In this document: positions 7,823 to 15,696 of the stretch, piece after piece | Numbering within the stretch: position 1 is the first letter of the stretch | How the letters are laid out: the number at the start of each line of letters is the position of its first letter | NCBI GenBank assembly: GCA_025150425.1 | Contig: CP102281.1 | Span: 558,001-622,000, forward strand | Direction of reading: 5' to 3' | Length of the DNA stretch: 64,000 nucleotides | From: [Eubacterium] siraeum | GTDB lineage: Bacteria; Bacillota; Clostridia; Oscillospirales; Ruminococcaceae | Notes under the pieces: model-generated | What the model was told of the DNA's origin: nothing | Databases searched by the model: none | Seen by the model: the letters and a program-made list of their open reading frames with translations, nothing else | Program-made: the position numbers and the translations under genes

Positions 7823-9823
7823 ATGAGTGAACTAATGTTAAAAAGCGTTTATGACCTTTTAGATAAAAATTACTTTATACCCAGCTATCAAAGAGGCTAC
7901 CGGTGGGAAAAAAGACAGATTCAAGACTTGTTGGAGGATCTCTATAACTTTGCATGTGATAAAGATAAAACGGATGGTTCATTTTATTGTCTTCAGCCGA
8001 TTGTCGTAAAGAAATGCGACGAATTTACTAAAGTTTCAAACAACCTGCAAAGCGAACTCGATAACAATGAATGGTATGAAGTAATAGATGGGCAACAAAG
8101 GCTCACTTCCATTTATCTTCTTTTAAAGTATCTAATTGATATCGATAGGTGTGATCTTTATACTGATTATGGAAAACATCTTTTTAGACTATCATACCAA
8201 ACTCGGTGCACAGATACTAACTATATTGCGGACCCATCCACGCCAAGCAATTCTTCGCCAAACGCTTACTATATAACGGAAGGATATAAAAATATCTCTG
8301 AATGGTTTACTGCTGTTCCGGAAACAAAAAGCATTCCGCAAGTAAAAAAAGTCCGAAACAGATTTATGGAATTGCTTACCAATACCAAAGATGAGTATAA
8401 CGAAAACGGATATGTTCAAGTTATCTGGTATGAAACCAGCAATGCAGATCCCATTAAGACATTTACTCGCTTAAACATTGGTAAAATCCCTCTAAAAAAT
8501 GCAGAATTAATCAAAGCGCTTTTCTTGCAAAAAAGGGATGACAGCGAAGTTTCAAGCATTCAACAAATTCAAATTGCAAAAGAATGGGATCAAATCGAGG
8601 CAACTTTACAAAATAAGCGAATCTGGGCTTTTTTGAACAAAGATCTTCCAGATATGCCTGCTCATATTGAATTTATTTTTGATGTTATCTTTTCTGTTGA
8701 TGGTGATATTGAAAAAGACCAACTTGGCAAAGATGAATATCTTAAAATACACGGTGTGCAACCCAATGAAAATGTAAAAAAACAACGCATAGAAAAGACC
8801 AAACTCGGTGAGCGGAAATTTGCCGATAAGTATGGAACGGACGAATACGCTTCATTCCGGTTTTTCAGTGCAAGATTTGAAAAAGTTGATCGTTCAATAA
8901 TTGAATCTGAATGGGATATAGTTCGAGAGTATTATGAAACATTTGCAGAATGGTATAATAATCCGCTTTGGTATCATTACATCGGATTTCTCATTTATTG
9001 CGGAGAACCAATAACGAGTATCTATAAACTATATAAGAATAAGACTAAGGCGGAATTCGCCGAGAATCTAATTTCTGCTATTAAATGCAAATTAAAGGTT
9101 AAACTTAAAGTATCCGGCGATGATGAAAGTAAGGACATTGAATTCAACAGTGATCCCATTATTTATGCAAGCAAAACTAAGGACAAGCTAAAACATCTTT
9201 TGGTTTTATACAATATCGAATATATAATTCAAAAAAACAAAGATGTCGGCAATGGTTATATTCTGTTTCCGTTTGATTTGTTCAAATCCGAGAAATGGGA
9301 TATTGAGCATGTTGACTCTTTTACAACCAATCCGTTAACAGAAATAGAGCAACAAAAGGAATGGCTTATAACGGCTCTTGCTGATTTAAAAGAGTATGGA
9401 ATTGTATACACAGAAAAAGAGAAAATAACGGAAGCAGAAGCTGCCAAAATTGATAGTTTCTTAGAAGATCAAGACAGCACGGTTACATTTAATGAAATCA
9501 AACTGATAGTATCAAAACTTGCTGGGGAGTACTTACCATCGGAAGAAGTAAAGAAGGATGTAAAGAATACTATTGGGAATCTTACGTTGTTAAATGCTGA
9601 TATTAACAGAGGTTATGGAAACTCAATTTTTCCGTCAAAGAAAAAGCAAATTACTAAAAAAGATGCAGAAGGTCGTTTCATTCCGATATGCACTAAGAAT
9701 GTTTTTTTGAAAAACTTTATTGGTGTAAATAACACGTCGATATCATGGAGTGAGACGGATATGAAACAGTATAGGAAAAACATTGTCGATGTTCTTGACA
9801 AATTCCTGATTAAAGAAGGTTAA
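7823..9823 (+). CDS. DUF262-DUF1524 protein, GmrSD-like nuclease, probable phage defence
   Basis: 666 residues. DUF262 (ParB/sulfiredoxin-like NTPase) occupies the N-terminus: IPSYQRGYRWE near residue 17 and DGQQRLTSI near 89. A DUF1524 HNH-type nuclease lies at the C-terminus: WDIEHVDSF near 492 and NTIGNLTLL followed by NRGYGNSIFPSKKKQI near 582-610. This is the fused layout of GmrSD type IV restriction enzymes, which cut modified phage DNA using NTP. Both active-site motifs are present, so it should be active. Ribosome site AGGAGGG. It is second in the WYL operon and 11 nt before another DUF262 gene. The genes are visibly AT-rich compared with the core genes downstream. Confidence 0.88.
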   Translation: MSELMLKSVYDLLDKNYFIPSYQRGYRWEKRQIQDLLEDLYNFACDKDKTDGSFYCLQPIVVKKCDEFTKVSNNLQSELDNNEWYEVIDGQQRLTSIYLLLKYLIDIDRCDLYTDYGKHLFRLSYQTRCTDTNYIADPSTPSNSSPNAYYITEGYKNISEWFTAVPETKSIPQVKKVRNRFMELLTNTKDEYNENGYVQVIWYETSNADPIKTFTRLNIGKIPLKNAELIKALFLQKRDDSEVSSIQQIQIAKEWDQIEATLQNKRIWAFLNKDLPDMPAHIEFIFDVIFSVDGDIEKDQLGKDEYLKIHGVQPNENVKKQRIEKTKLGERKFADKYGTDEYASFRFFSARFEKVDRSIIESEWDIVREYYETFAEWYNNPLWYHYIGFLIYCGEPITSIYKLYKNKTKAEFAENLISAIKCKLKVKLKVSGDDESKDIEFNSDPIIYASKTKDKLKHLLVLYNIEYIIQKNKDVGNGYILFPFDLFKSEKWDIEHVDSFTTNPLTEIEQQKEWLITALADLKEYGIVYTEKEKITEAEAAKIDSFLEDQDSTVTFNEIKLIVSKLAGEYLPSEEVKKDVKNTIGNLTLLNADINRGYGNSIFPSKKKQITKKDAEGRFIPICTKNVFLKNFIGVNNTSISWSETDMKQYRKNIVDVLDKFLIKEG

Positions 9824-9834
9824 GGTGAGTTAGA

Positions 9835-12276
9835 ATGGTAAAGAAATATAGCTTTAAGGAATTCTTAACCGAAAATGTTGAGTTGATTAATAGTGATGAT
9901 TCGACATCAAACGCAAAAATTGACAGACTTACTATCCCGATGATTCAGCGTGATTATGCGCAAGGAAGAAAGGCTCATTCAGGTAAAAACGGACAGTTAA
10001 TTCTTAATTCAACAGGACAAAAGTTTATCAATGAAGTCTTTTCTACAATTATTCACGATGCCCCGGATAAGCAACTTGAATTGGATTTCGTATATGGTTC
10101 CATTATTACAGAGAAAGAGGAAAAGAATGGGAGTACCACTGATGTAACATATTTTAATCCTCTCGATGGACAGCAGAGGTTGACTACACTCTTTTTAATG
10201 TATTGGTTTATCGGAGGCGTTGAGTTAAATAAAGACGAAAGAAATGCCTTGTCGAGTATTCTGAAAAACTTCTATTACAAGACGAGAACCAGTTCTACCG
10301 TTTTCTGTAACAAGCTTGTGAATGAGTTGAACTCATCAAATATTGATTTTTTGTTGAGAACGGATGCTATATTCGAGGATAATAAAGAACTTACTACCAG
10401 GGTTGACATAGTCACACAGATTGAAAACCTTTCATGGTTTCATGATGCTTATAAATTGGATCCAACTGTTCAAGCTATGCTTAATATGCTTGAAGAAATC
10501 CAACGGCAATATCTAAAGCGTGAGTGCAAGAATGTGTTTGCAAATTTAGAGCGCTTGAAGTTTTATATTTTACCGCTTAGCAATTTTGACTTAACAGAAG
10601 ACCTCTATGTAAAAATGAATGCGAGAGGAAAGCAATTAACAAATTTTGAAAACTTTAAAGCCGACTTTCAACACTGGATTAAAAGCAACATTGTTAAATT
10701 TGATCTTAATGACCAAGAATATGACGGACGAATAATGCCATATGACATGTTTTTTATAAATAAAATTGATAACGAGTGGTCGCAATGCTTTTGGAATGCA
10801 CAAAAGGATAGTGAAGACAAAAACTTTGATCCTTTATTTATGAGCTTCGTTTACAAATACCTTCTGAACGAATATATTCTAAATTCTTCAGGAACTAACA
10901 AAGGACTTGATAAAGAATCTGATTTCATTTTGTTAAGCGATGAAGTGGACTATTCTGGTTTTTCTCTGTTTGAACGAAACCTCACAAAAGACTCATTGGA
11001 AAACTTGTTGACTCTCCTTGATCAAATTTCAGCCCATTACGACGATATTATCGAGGTAAGTCAGCCATGCTGGGCGGATTCATCTGCAAAGTTTGATGTG
11101 CTTAAAAGCAAATTGACGTTACAGGAACGCACGGTATTTTGTGCTCTTATTATGTACCTAATAAAGAAGAATTTTGACAAGACTGCGTTAAAGACCTGGT
11201 TGCATGTCGTTTGGAATATCGTCGAGAACGCTGATATTGATAGCTGGAGTGTTGCCACAGGTGTAATTCAATTGATAATGGAATTGGTTGAGCATTCCGA
11301 TGACATATATGGGTTGCTTGCAGATTATTCTTCAATAATTAACTCGTCGCAGTCAAAAGAAACAATTGCTGAGGAAAGAAAAAAAGCAAAGTTAATAAGA
11401 AATAATCCAGACTGGGCAGATGTTTTACTCCAAGCTGAATCACACCCGTTTTTTAAAGGAAGTGTTAGTTTTCTCATCCCAAATGATAATAGTATAAATG
11501 GATTCATACACAACTTTGAAATGGCGAAACTATTATTTGATGCGAATGGAGTATCACCCAAATACCAAAGTGATAGCCATATTCTGCTAAGAGCTTTATT
11601 AAGTAAATATAATTCACTAACAGATATTAAATACCATATTACAGACAGGAAAGAAAAGGAAAACTCACTAAAGAAAATGCTGGCATTTGACCCCGTGGTT
11701 CGTGCTGCATTTGCCGAGTGGCTTTCTTTGCCTACCGAGGCAGATATATATAATAAATTGCTCGAAGAAATTGCAAAGGAATCTCCGATTCCGGTAGGAG
11801 TAAATGACTTTGATAAGAAGTTGCATCAATTACTTTATAAGACTACAGATCTTGTTGATTGGATGCAGCAGCATAGAGCAATTCGTTACAAGGACAATTA
11901 TATTTCAAGACCAAGCAGCTCTTATGATTGGATTTACGTTTACGGTTATAGCAATGAAATAATCACAGAACTTATTGCGAGAGGTTGGAGTTGCGAGAAT
12001 ACATGTAATATTGGAGAGGGACCAAATAAAAAAGACATTCCTTATTACTGGTCAGCCGCCGGCCGAGAAATTGATGTGTCAAAAAGCATCTGCTATGACG
12101 GTAATACAGTTTTGCAGAGATGCAGTGTTGGAAGCGAAGAGATTACCCTTACGGTTGGTGATACAATAATTGAAGCATTGAACTATAATGAACTTGTTAC
12201 CGATGGGAGTGGTGTCAAGAACTTCGTTGATGACATTGAGAAAAAGTATAACGATATAACACGTGGAGGGATTTGA
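9835..12276 (+). CDS. Large DUF262 protein, partner of the upstream GmrSD-like protein
   Basis: 813 residues. DUF262 motifs are near the N-terminus: IPMIQRDYAQGR near residue 36, an extended insert, then PLDGQQRLTTLF near 108; NARGKQLTNFENFK near 262 is a further conserved DUF262 signature. The C-terminal 500 residues are mostly helical and have no HNH motif I can see, so this protein probably supplies the NTPase or specificity role and relies on the upstream DUF1524 domain for cutting. The start at 9835 (ATG) is 11 nt after the previous stop with a weak GGTGAG site, consistent with coupled translation. Pairs of unequal DUF262 proteins occur in defence islands. Confidence 0.82.
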   Translation: MVKKYSFKEFLTENVELINSDDSTSNAKIDRLTIPMIQRDYAQGRKAHSGKNGQLILNSTGQKFINEVFSTIIHDAPDKQLELDFVYGSIITEKEEKNGSTTDVTYFNPLDGQQRLTTLFLMYWFIGGVELNKDERNALSSILKNFYYKTRTSSTVFCNKLVNELNSSNIDFLLRTDAIFEDNKELTTRVDIVTQIENLSWFHDAYKLDPTVQAMLNMLEEIQRQYLKRECKNVFANLERLKFYILPLSNFDLTEDLYVKMNARGKQLTNFENFKADFQHWIKSNIVKFDLNDQEYDGRIMPYDMFFINKIDNEWSQCFWNAQKDSEDKNFDPLFMSFVYKYLLNEYILNSSGTNKGLDKESDFILLSDEVDYSGFSLFERNLTKDSLENLLTLLDQISAHYDDIIEVSQPCWADSSAKFDVLKSKLTLQERTVFCALIMYLIKKNFDKTALKTWLHVVWNIVENADIDSWSVATGVIQLIMELVEHSDDIYGLLADYSSIINSSQSKETIAEERKKAKLIRNNPDWADVLLQAESHPFFKGSVSFLIPNDNSINGFIHNFEMAKLLFDANGVSPKYQSDSHILLRALLSKYNSLTDIKYHITDRKEKENSLKKMLAFDPVVRAAFAEWLSLPTEADIYNKLLEEIAKESPIPVGVNDFDKKLHQLLYKTTDLVDWMQQHRAIRYKDNYISRPSSSYDWIYVYGYSNEIITELIARGWSCENTCNIGEGPNKKDIPYYWSAAGREIDVSKSICYDGNTVLQRCSVGSEEITLTVGDTIIEALNYNELVTDGSGVKNFVDDIEKKYNDITRGGI

Positions 12277-12317
12277 TGACATCTTCGATTGGTCCATTCT
12301 TCTATATTTGAGGAAAG

Positions 12318-12635
12318 TTGATTTATAATGCCTGTCCCCTCGCTGGAGGCCGGGAACAAGCCGAAAAACTGGACAACTCTTATGGTCATGATCAACTATA
12401 TGACGATTATTTCAAAACCGGAGAGTACATATATTATCCTCGTGGAAGGTTTGTATGGGACAAGCAAAAAAGCCGCTCAATCATTTACATTGACCCGTGT
12501 ATAAATTGTGAAAATGTTCTATCTTAGATTATTGATGCATTTGATATTGTGGATTATGCGGCAGAATATGACGACCGTTACCACTGCAAAAACTGCAAAA
12601 ACAATTTTATTCAACTGAGCAAAGCAGAGCCGTAA
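12318..12635 (+). pseudogene. Zinc-ribbon protein split by an in-frame TAG
   Basis: A single frame runs from TTG 12318 to TAA 12635 but is interrupted by TAG at 12525-12527. Before the stop it reads FVWDKQKSRSIIYIDPCINC; after it, IIDAFDIVDYAAEYDDRYHC and KNCKNNFIQL. The two CxxC pairs (CINC and CKNC) would together form one zinc ribbon, and the TAG falls between them. The downstream half keeps good coding character. It is either a recent nonsense mutation or a read-through codon. Start choice is uncertain (AGGAAAG sits very close to TTG). Confidence 0.6.
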
Positions 12636-12651
12636 AATGCGGCTCTGTTTT
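12625..12651 (+). terminator. Intrinsic terminator at the end of the zinc-ribbon frame
   Basis: CAGAGCCG (12625-12632), loop taaaatg, CGGCTCTG (12640-12647), then tttt. It ends four bases before operator B, so it insulates the next gene. Confidence 0.85.
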
Positions 12652-12654
12652 GCT

Positions 12655-12689
12655 ATGTACCAAATATGGTGCGTGGTCTCGGATATAAT
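12655..12689 (+). promoter_or_regulatory. WYL-regulon promoter B
   Basis: Operator ATGTACC-aaatat-GGTGCGT (12655-12674; left half perfect, right half two mismatches) and TATAAT at 12684-12689, 29 nt from operator start to -10. It drives the lipoprotein at 12738. Confidence 0.8.
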
Positions 12690-12737
12690 AAAATCAACAA
12701 AATAAACGCCGATTATTTTCGGCACAGGAGGATTTAT

Positions 12738-13199
12738 ATGAAACCAAAACAAATCATTTCACTTGCTTTAATGCTCGGGTTATCGGTGACGGTAATCAAC
12801 GGTTGCGGTACAAAAGAAGATTCTTCTGCAAATAATAATGAAGAATCCGCTTATGCCGTATCTTCCGAAATGAAAGAAGAAAGCATATCAACAACAAAAC
12901 CGGAAGCAGAGAAAAAAACACACAGTGAATATGTAAAAACATATTCCGTTTATGCCGAACAAGGAGCAGTTGTAACGTGGTATGATTCCCAAACCGGTCA
13001 ATTCAGATATAAGGATAAATGTGAAACTTGTGGGCAAGTAGCGAGCAGTGAACATAGCGGCGGATTATTTGTCGGAGAGGGATCGTCCTATAATGCCGGA
13101 TTTACTTGCACCAATTCTGATTGCAGTATGTGGGGAAAGTCTCAGCGTGCTATCATTAGTTGCAGTACAAGCGGTGAATGGATCGAGGTTGACGACTGA
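12738..13199 (+). CDS. Small zinc-ribbon lipoprotein under the shared operator
   Basis: 153 residues starting at ATG 12738 behind CAGGAGG; an in-frame ATG at 12666 lies upstream of the -10 and is rejected. Lipobox NGC gives a lipidated Cys near residue 23. A Lys/Glu/Ser linker leads to a compact C-terminal domain with KCETCGQ and FTCTNSDCSMW, four Cys in two CxxC/CxxxxC pairs likely to bind a metal. It is unusual for an exported lipoprotein to carry a zinc ribbon. It is a single-gene unit between two terminators, sharing its operator with the defence operon; the function is unknown. Confidence 0.8.
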   Translation: MKPKQIISLALMLGLSVTVINGCGTKEDSSANNNEESAYAVSSEMKEESISTTKPEAEKKTHSEYVKTYSVYAEQGAVVTWYDSQTGQFRYKDKCETCGQVASSEHSGGLFVGEGSSYNAGFTCTNSDCSMWGKSQRAIISCSTSGEWIEVDD

Positions 13200-13220
13200 A
13201 AAGAGTATATAAACAGAAAA

Positions 13221-13251
13221 ACAGCTGTGACTTTTTCACGGCTGTTTTTTT
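13221..13251 (+). terminator. Intrinsic terminator after the zinc-ribbon lipoprotein
   Basis: ACAGCTGTGA (13221-13230) pairs with TCACGGCTGT (13236-13245) and is followed by seven T. Confidence 0.9.
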
Positions 13252-13274
13252 GCTTTGGGATAGCGCTTGATATT

Positions 13275-13309
13275 ATGTACCAAATATGGAACATAGCTTT
13301 CGGTATAAT
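13275..13309 (+). promoter_or_regulatory. WYL-regulon promoter C
   Basis: Operator ATGTACC-aaatat-GGAACAT (13275-13294; one mismatch from a perfect palindrome) and TATAAT at 13304-13309, again 29 nt apart. It drives the helicase gene at 13351. Confidence 0.85.
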
Positions 13310-13350
13310 AAGTTCAAAGAGAATGGCAAAGTATTCAAAGGCGGTTAATA

Positions 13351-15411
13351 ATGAGCAAGAAGCACGAACCTGATAATTTTGAGCAGATGTCTATCTTCGG
13401 AATAATGAATCTGTTAGACAACACGGAAAACACATTAAGTTCAGATGATATATCAAAGATTATTGATAAGTTATCCGATGCAAAACGAAAAAAAGAATCT
13501 ATCGAAGCTAAGAAGAGACGGCAAGAAGAGCGTGAGAGAAGAGAAAGAGAAGCTCGTGAAGCAAAGGAACGTAAGGAAGCCCATATCAGAGAAGTTACAA
13601 GCATGGACCTTCCGCTCGACTGGGAAAATGTGTTCAATCAGGATGTAAGGACTGAAGGAGTTCACGCTGATAGCATTTCCGATGGCCTTATGTACAGTCT
13701 GTCTAATCTCGGACGGGTTGATATTGAATATATTTCTTCAATAACAGGAGAGGACTACAAGACAATTATCTGTGCGCTGAAAGGCTCTATTTATCAGAAC
13801 CCGGAAACTTGGGGCGAGTGCTTCTATAAAGGCTGGGAAACCTCTGAGGAATATCTGTCCGGCAACATGATAAGAAAATGGAAGGCAGCTAAAGAAGCCG
13901 ATAAAGAATACAACGGATATTTTGCTGAAAATATAAAGGCGATTGAAAAAGTCATTCCCCCGACCGTAGCGACAAATGATATTTATATTACGCTTGGTTC
14001 TCCGTGGGTTCCTGCTGATGTAATTGACGATTTTATAGAGTATCTTCTTGGCGATTGGCGCAGACACTGGTATAGCATCAATGATGAAAAAGATTTCCAT
14101 ACTAAACACGATGAATTGACTGGCACTTGGGAAATACCATTCAAAAGCAGATGTAATCACGACGTTAAGGTAACACGAACGTATGGTACTGACAGAATAA
14201 ACGCCCTTCATATTCTCGAAAGGACATTAAATATGAAGTCGGTAGCTGTTACCGATGAGGTTGTATGTAATACAAATTCATCAGGCAAGAAAAGAGTTAT
14301 TAACCAGTCTGAAACCATTCTCGCCATTGAAAAGCAAAATAAAATGATTAAAGCGTTCCAGAAGTGGGTTTGGGAGGATGACGCAAGAAAAGAAAGACTT
14401 GAAAGGATTTTTGAGAATAAATTCAGTTGTATTCGCAGAAGAATTTTTGACGGATCGTTTTTGCGGTTTCCTGATATGTCTGCGCAGATAAACCTTTATC
14501 CCTACCAAAAGGATGCGGTGGTACGTATCATTTTTACGCCGAACACGCTTCTTGCTCACGACGTCGGTGCCGGAAAAACCTACGTTATGATCGCTGCTGC
14601 AATGGAAATGCGCCGTATGGGGTTGTCTGAAAAGAATATGTTTGTCGTTCCTAATAACATAGTCGGTCAATGGAAAAACATTTTTCATGAAATGTATCCA
14701 AGTGCTGATATTCTTTGTGTCGACCCGAAAAGTTTCGCACTCTCAAAAAGAGAAAGTGTTCTCGAAAGAATACGAGACAATGACTTCGATGGTATTATTA
14801 TAGCGTACAGTTGCTTTGAGCAGATTCCGTTGTCAAAAGGATATTATCAAAACCTGCTTATTGATGAGCAGAAACATATCGCAGAAATAGCGGGCAAAAA
14901 GAACAAAGCCACTTCTCGTTTGAAGAAAAAGCAAGAGGCGGTTTCAAAAGCTTTATCCGAACTTTCCGTTGCAATGGATGATTTGTATAACGGCGTGTAT
15001 TTTGATGATTTGGGAATAACAAGACTCTTTGTAGATGAGGCACACAATTTCAAAAACGTCCCGATTGAAACAAAGACGAACAACGTTCTCGGTATTAACA
15101 GCTCCGGATCTAAAAGATGTCAGGATATGATGGACAAAGTACACATGATTCAGAAAAAGAACGACGGAAAAGGCGTTGTGCTTGCAACCGGCACACCCAT
15201 AATCACAGGGTATCTACGGTCACAAATGCCGATTTTACGTTGTTTATGCAGAACAGCATCACAGGATTATGTGGTGCTGTTCTGCTTTTTCGGTGTTCGG
15301 TTAATAAGAATCTGCAAGATTATATATATCAACACCATTATTCTTGGCATACCGAACCGCTTTATAAGCTCCGCCACTATTATGCTGAATATAGCATACA
15401 ATGAGGTTTGA
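13351..15411 (+). pseudogene. Truncated SNF2/DEAD-type helicase of the conjugative-element class
   Basis: A Lys/Arg/Glu-rich coiled stretch (about 45-85) precedes a superfamily-2 helicase core: Walker A AHDVGAGKTYVM near residue 407, FVVPNNIVGQW, DEAH box FVDEAHNFK near 562, and motif III LATGTPI near 614. Intact relatives on integrative elements run on for hundreds of residues with motifs IV-VI. Here sense is lost right after GTPI (about base 15200) and the frame drifts to a chance TGA at 15411. The second RecA lobe is missing, so the protein should be inactive. A strong terminator lies inside the lost region. Start ATG 13351 has only a weak ribosome site (GGCGG). Operator C suggests it once belonged to the WYL regulon. 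Confidence 0.8.
15248..15290 (+). terminator. Strong terminator within the truncated helicase tail
   Basis: 16-bp stem: 15248-15263 (GCAGAACAGCATCACA) with 15270-15285 (one T-G wobble), 6-nt loop, then TTTTT. Its position inside the nominal reading frame supports the view that true coding sequence ends near 15200. Confidence 0.9.
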
Positions 15412-15546
15412 ACGGTTAACCATGTTCGTATTACGAATTAATATAGCTGATATATAATGTGCTGATTAAGACTCGGCACACACTTCAACTTCGTCATAAT
15501 AGTAAAGATAGTTCTGTTTATTATCCCTATATATCGTCTGCATCAT
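15301..15546 (-). pseudogene. C-terminal remnant of a SLOG/YpsA-like (DUF1273) protein
   Basis: On the minus strand the frame ending at TAA 15301 reads MVNRSNLIVCYIQHNSGGAY then KAVRYAKNNGVDIYNLADSY. This matches the end of YpsA/DUF1273 SLOG proteins, where a MVD-S-LLICY-(H)-GGT-YAV-YAKKKG-I pattern is typical. An in-frame TAA at 15466-15468 and the lack of an N-terminal half show it is decayed. SLOG proteins bind nucleotides and occur in mobile elements and defence loci. Recognition is from memory of the family pattern. Confidence 0.6.
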
Positions 15547-15612
15547 ATATATTTTTTTAGTCAGAGATATTTGCCTAATAGAAACGCATCGCTTTACTGA
15601 GATCATAACAAA

Positions 15613-15641
15613 AGCGAGCTGCCGTTTATCAGCAGCTCGCT
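15613..15641 (-). terminator. Terminator of the GH31 gene
   Basis: AGCGAGCTGC (15613-15622) and GCAGCTCGCT (15632-15641) form a perfect 10-bp stem with a 9-nt loop; on the minus strand it is followed by TTTG. It lies 56 nt past the GH31 stop. Confidence 0.8.
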
Positions 15642-15696
15642 AAAAAATTATATACGAATATTAGGCTGTATTACCAGTATTGTAAATATGTTATCA

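Noticed and set aside
11150-11175. ATGTACC followed by TAATAA inside the second DUF262 gene
   Set aside because: Only the left half-site is present, no right half or -10 at the fixed distance, and it lies in coding sequence.
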